From: JBFMCC01 sp037445635
Lineage (GTDB): Bacteria > Chloroflexota > Anaerolineae > Anaerolineales > Villigracilaceae
Direction of reading: 5' to 3'
DNA: 8,166 nucleotides
Assembly (NCBI GenBank): GCA_037445635.1
Contig: JBBIKC010000063.1
Location: 1-8,166 of the forward strand
Shown: positions 5,227-8,166 of the stretch, in pieces
How the letters are laid out: each line of letters opens with the position of its first letter
Numbering within the stretch: the first letter of the stretch is position 1
Made by a program: the position numbers and the translations under genes
The notes under the pieces: generated by a model
What the model saw: only the letters and a program-made list of their open reading frames with translations
What the model was told of the DNA's origin: nothing
Database searches by the model: none

Positions 5227-8166
5227 TCACTTCATGTGGCTTTTCAAGAATTGCCCCGTGTACGACCCTCGGGCCTTCATTAGTTGTTCCGGCGTCCCCT
5301 CGGCCACCAACTCGCCGCCTCGGTCCCCGCCTTCGGGACCGAGGTCAATGATCCAGTCGGCGATCTTGATGATGTCGAGGTTGTGTTCGATGATGAGGAC
5401 GGAATTGCCCGCGTCCACCAGGCGTTGCAGGACTTCGATCAGCTTGTGGACGTCCGCGGCGTGCAGGCCAACCGACGGCTCATCCAAAACGTATAGCGTT
5501 CTGCCCGTCGCCCGACGCGATAATTCCTTCGCCAATTTCACGCGCTGTGCTTCGCCGCCGGAGAGCGTCGTCGCGGGCTGACCGACGCGCACGTAGCCGA
5601 GACCAACCTCCTGCAACAACTTGAGTTTATTCACCATCTGCGGGAAGGCGGCAAACACGCCGAGCGCGTGGTCAACGGTCATGTTCAACACGTCCGCGAT
5701 GGAGTTGTCCTTGAAGTGGACTTGCAGAGTCTCGCGGTTGAAGCGCGAACCGTGACAAACGTCGCACGGCACGTACACATCGGGCAGGAATTGCATTTCG
5801 ATGCGCAACTCGCCCTGTCCCTGGCAGGCTTCACAGCGTCCGCCGTGGACGTTGAACGAGAAGCGCCCCGGCTTGTAGCCGCGCACCTTCGACTCGGGCA
5901 ATTCCGCGAACAACTTGCGGATCTCGTCCCACAGCCCCGTGTACGTGGCGGGGTTGGAGCGCGGCGTGCGGCCAATCGGCGATTGGTCAATGTTGATGAT
6001 CTTGTCGAGATGTTCGATGCCCTCGATGCGGTCATGCTCGCCGGGCGAGGTGCGCGCGCCCATCAATTTCTCGGCGAGCGCTTCGTAGAGAACGTCCGTC
6101 ATCAGCGTGGACTTGCCCGATCCGCTCACGCCCGTGATGCAGACCAGTTTTCTGAGCGGGATGGTGACGTCAATGCTCTTGAGATTATTCGCCCGCGCGC
6201 CGACGATTTTCAGCGACTTGCCGTTTCCCGTCCGCCTCTTTTTCGGGACCTCGACCTGCTTACGCCCCGACAGGTACGCGCCCGTCAGCGACTTGGGATG
6301 CGCGAGAATCTGCTTCGGCGTCCCCTCGGCGATGACGCGTCCGCCGTGTTCGCCCGCGGCGGGACCGAGGTCCACGATCCAGTCGGCGGTGCGGATGGTC
6401 TCGTCATCGTGTTCGACGACGAGGACCGTGTTGCCGAGATCGCGCAGTCCCTTGAGCGTGTCGAGCAGACGCGTGTTGTCGCGCGGGTGGAGTCCGATGG
6501 AGGGTTCGTCAAGGACGTAGAGGACGCCCACGAGGCGCGAACCCACTTGCGTCGCGAGTCGGATGCGCTGGGCCTCGCCGCCGGAGAGGGTCGCGGCGGA
6601 ACGGTTGAGGGTCAGGTAGTCGAGTCCCACGTTGACGAGGAAGGTCAAACGCTCGACGATCTCTTTTAAGATACGCTCCGAGATGGCGCGTTGGCGGGCG
6701 TTTAGTTTTTTGCCGAGTTTCTGCGCCCATTCGAGTGTGCGGATCACCGGCCAGGCGGTGACTTCGATGATGTTGGCGTCGTCCACCGTGACGGCGATGG
6801 CCTCGGGGCGCAGGCGCTTGCCGTTGCAGGCGGGGCAGGGCTTGTTGGACATGAACTCGCTGATCTTGGCGCGGATGTATTCCGAGTTGGTGTCGCGGTA
6901 GCGCCGCTCGAGGTTGGTGATGACGCCCTCGAAGGCGCGCGAGAATTTGAACTCGCTGCCGCTGCCGCTGTGATACGTCATTGCCACTTGCTTGCCGCCC
7001 GTGCCATAGAGAATGACGTTGAGTTGCTCCTCGGTCAATTCACTGACGGGTTTGTTCAGGTCAATGTGATAGGCGCGCGCCGCGGCTTCGAGACTTTGCC
7101 AATAGTAGCCGCCTTCCTCTTTCGGTCCGCTCCACTCCATGCTGATGATGGCGCCGTCCATGAGGGAACGTTCCTTGTCGGGGATGATGCGGTCGGGGTC
7201 AATTTCCAGTTTCGTGCCGAGCCCCTGACATTCGGGACAGGCGCCGTGCGGCGTGTTGAACGAGAACGTGCGCGGCTCGATTTCGGGAATCGAAACGCCG
7301 TGTTCGGGGCAGGCGAGGTGTTCGGAGAAATGCAAATCGTTATTCGATATTTCGATATTCGATTTTCGAGATTCGATATGTGGTGATTCGGTCATCGAAT
7401 TTCGAATATCGAGTATCGGATGTCGAGTATCGAGTATCGAGACAGTAACGTACCCATCCCCAAACTTCAACGCCGTCTCCACCGAATCCGTCAGGCGCGT
7501 GCGGTTGGCTTTTCTCTCTTCCTTATCTTCGGGATGCGAAATGACGAGGCGATCCACCACCGCTTCAATCGTGTGAATCTTGTAGCGGTCGAGTTCGATC
7601 TCCTCATCGAGGGAATGAACCGTCCCATCCACGCGGGCGCGGACGAAACCCGCCTTGCGAATCTCCTCGAACACGGCCTGGTACGTTCCTTTGCGGCCGC
7701 GCACGACCGGGGCGAGGAGCAGGATGCGCGTTCCGTCGGGAAGCGATTCGATCGCGTCCACAATTTCCTGCGCGGATTGCTTGACGACTTCCCGTCCGCA
7801 GATCGGACAGTGTGGGATGCCGACGCGCGCGAACAGCAGACGCAGGTAGTCGTAAATTTCGGTCACCGTGCCGACAGTGGAACGCGGATTGTGGCTGGTG
7901 GATTTTTGATCGATCGAGACAGCGGGGGAGAGGCCTTCGATGTAGTCCACATCAGGCTTGTCCATCTGGCCGATGAACTGTCGCGCGTACGCGGAGAGTG
8001 ATTCCACATAGCGGCGCTGTCCCTCGGCGAAGATGGTGTCGAACGCGAGGGACGACTTGCCCGAGCCCGAGAGCCCCGTGATGACCACGAACTTGTCGCG
8101 CGGAATCTCGACGGTGATATTTTTCAGGTTGTGGACGCGCGCGCCCACGACGCGGATGACATTGGA
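5227..8166 (-). CDS. uvrA: Excinuclease ABC subunit UvrA, N-terminal start beyond the window
   Basis: 979 residues are visible; the frame is open to the edge (SNVIRVVGARVHNLKN), so only a few N-terminal residues are probably missing. UvrA is the damage-sensing, dimeric ABC ATPase of nucleotide excision repair that loads UvrB. Numbering from the first visible codon: Walker A-1 GLSGSGKSS (31-39); first zinc motif CPEH ... CPEC (286, 289, 310, 313), with His as the second ligand where many UvrAs have Cys; CPAC (444-447); signature 1 LSGGEAQ (527-533); Walker B-1 VLDEPSIGLHP (D553, E554); Walker A-2 GVSGSGKS (679-686); C-terminal zinc finger with Cys 778, 781, 801, 804; signature 2 LSGGEAQ (868-874); Walker B-2 VLDEPSVGLH (D895, E896). 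Residues about 243-276 are encoded by a palindromic heptamer repeat and have no counterpart in the UvrA family as I know it. The gene looks functional: all ATPase motifs are intact. Confidence 0.97.
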   Translation of the reverse strand, partial: SNVIRVVGARVHNLKNITVEIPRDKFVVITGLSGSGKSSLAFDTIFAEGQRRYVESLSAYARQFIGQMDKPDVDYIEGLSPAVSIDQKSTSHNPRSTVGTVTEIYDYLRLLFARVGIPHCPICGREVVKQSAQEIVDAIESLPDGTRILLLAPVVRGRKGTYQAVFEEIRKAGFVRARVDGTVHSLDEEIELDRYKIHTIEAVVDRLVISHPEDKEERKANRTRLTDSVETALKFGDGYVTVSILDTRHPILDIRNSMTESPHIESRKSNIEISNNDLHFSEHLACPEHGVSIPEIEPRTFSFNTPHGACPECQGLGTKLEIDPDRIIPDKERSLMDGAIISMEWSGPKEEGGYYWQSLEAAARAYHIDLNKPVSELTEEQLNVILYGTGGKQVAMTYHSGSGSEFKFSRAFEGVITNLERRYRDTNSEYIRAKISEFMSNKPCPACNGKRLRPEAIAVTVDDANIIEVTAWPVIRTLEWAQKLGKKLNARQRAISERILKEIVERLTFLVNVGLDYLTLNRSAATLSGGEAQRIRLATQVGSRLVGVLYVLDEPSIGLHPRDNTRLLDTLKGLRDLGNTVLVVEHDDETIRTADWIVDLGPAAGEHGGRVIAEGTPKQILAHPKSLTGAYLSGRKQVEVPKKRRTGNGKSLKIVGARANNLKSIDVTIPLRKLVCITGVSGSGKSTLMTDVLYEALAEKLMGARTSPGEHDRIEGIEHLDKIINIDQSPIGRTPRSNPATYTGLWDEIRKLFAELPESKVRGYKPGRFSFNVHGGRCEACQGQGELRIEMQFLPDVYVPCDVCHGSRFNRETLQVHFKDNSIADVLNMTVDHALGVFAAFPQMVNKLKLLQEVGLGYVRVGQPATTLSGGEAQRVKLAKELSRRATGRTLYVLDEPSVGLHAADVHKLIEVLQRLVDAGNSVLIIEHNLDIIKIADWIIDLGPEGGDRGGELVAEGTPEQLMKARGSYTGQFLKSHMK
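7342..7442. repeat. Palindromic element 4, heptamer-armed insertion in frame inside uvrA
   Basis: The right arm, 7394-7442, is seven consecutive degenerate heptamers: ATCGAAT, TTCGAAT, ATCGAGT, ATCGGAT, GTCGAGT, ATCGAGT, ATCGAGA. The left arm, 7342-7377, is five heptamers of the complementary type (ATTCGAT, TTTCGAT, ATTCGAT, TTTCGAG, ATTCGAT) with one extra base after the first. A 16-base centre (7378-7393) separates them. The innermost arms, 7366-7377 and 7394-7405, pair at 11 of 12 positions. By count the 101 bases are 39% GC, clearly below the surrounding gene. It is read in frame without stops and gives about 34 residues between GYVTV and DLHFSEHLACPEHG. Confidence 0.85.

Noticed and set aside
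5668..6669. A 333-codon open frame on the plus strand opposite uvrA
   Set aside because: Antisense of the conserved ABC and zinc-finger parts of UvrA; no ribosome binding site or domain of its own was seen.
7342..7442. CRISPR array
   Set aside because: The repeats are adjacent degenerate 7-mers in inverted orientation without spacers, and they lie inside a coding frame.

Overview
The window carries six genes, all on the minus strand. Read in the direction of transcription (from high to low coordinates) they are: uvrA (5' end cut by the window edge), a membrane-anchored double-LysM protein, rpsT (ribosomal protein bS20), argS (arginyl-tRNA synthetase), a P-loop protein of the cyclic 2,3-diphosphoglycerate synthetase family, and a DUF3597 protein (3' end cut). 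No rRNA, tRNA, CRISPR, transposase or phage gene is visible. The large open frames on the plus strand are antisense shadows of these genes.

The likely host is a bacterium of the Chloroflexota, most plausibly class Anaerolineae. The main reason is the extracytoplasmic LysM protein with long Thr-Pro low-complexity linkers, a style that is very common there. The GC-rich coding DNA and the cDPGS-family protein fit but do not prove this. The assignment is inference from protein style, not from a database search.

Layout: 1-383 DUF3597 gene; 384-545 intergenic with a -10 box and a hairpin plus octamer repeats; 546-1868 cDPGS-like gene; 1869-1962 intergenic with a hairpin and T-tract that should terminate argS; 1963-3786 argS; 3787-3854 rpsT terminator and a leaderless-type promoter for argS; 3855-4301 rpsT; 4302-4378 rpsT promoter; 4379-5119 LysM protein; 5120-5226 its leader and promoter region; 5227-8166 uvrA. 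The separate promoters and terminators suggest mostly individual transcription units rather than one operon. The genes serve different housekeeping jobs: DNA repair, cell envelope, ribosome and tRNA charging.

The most interesting signal is a set of four palindromic elements. Each is built from short degenerate tandem units (about 7 bases, partly 8 in one) on the two sides of a non-repeated centre, and each has GTCAYC on the plus strand near the loop or the junction with the right arm. Two are intergenic (489-548 and 1904-1955). Two lie in frame inside essential-type genes: argS (2239-2290) and uvrA (7342-7442). The uvrA copy adds about 34 residues just before the first zinc-binding motif. They look like members of one dispersed, arm-variable palindromic repeat family that tolerates insertion into coding sequence, comparable in principle to the Rickettsia palindromic elements. 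Whether they form one family needs a genome-wide search.
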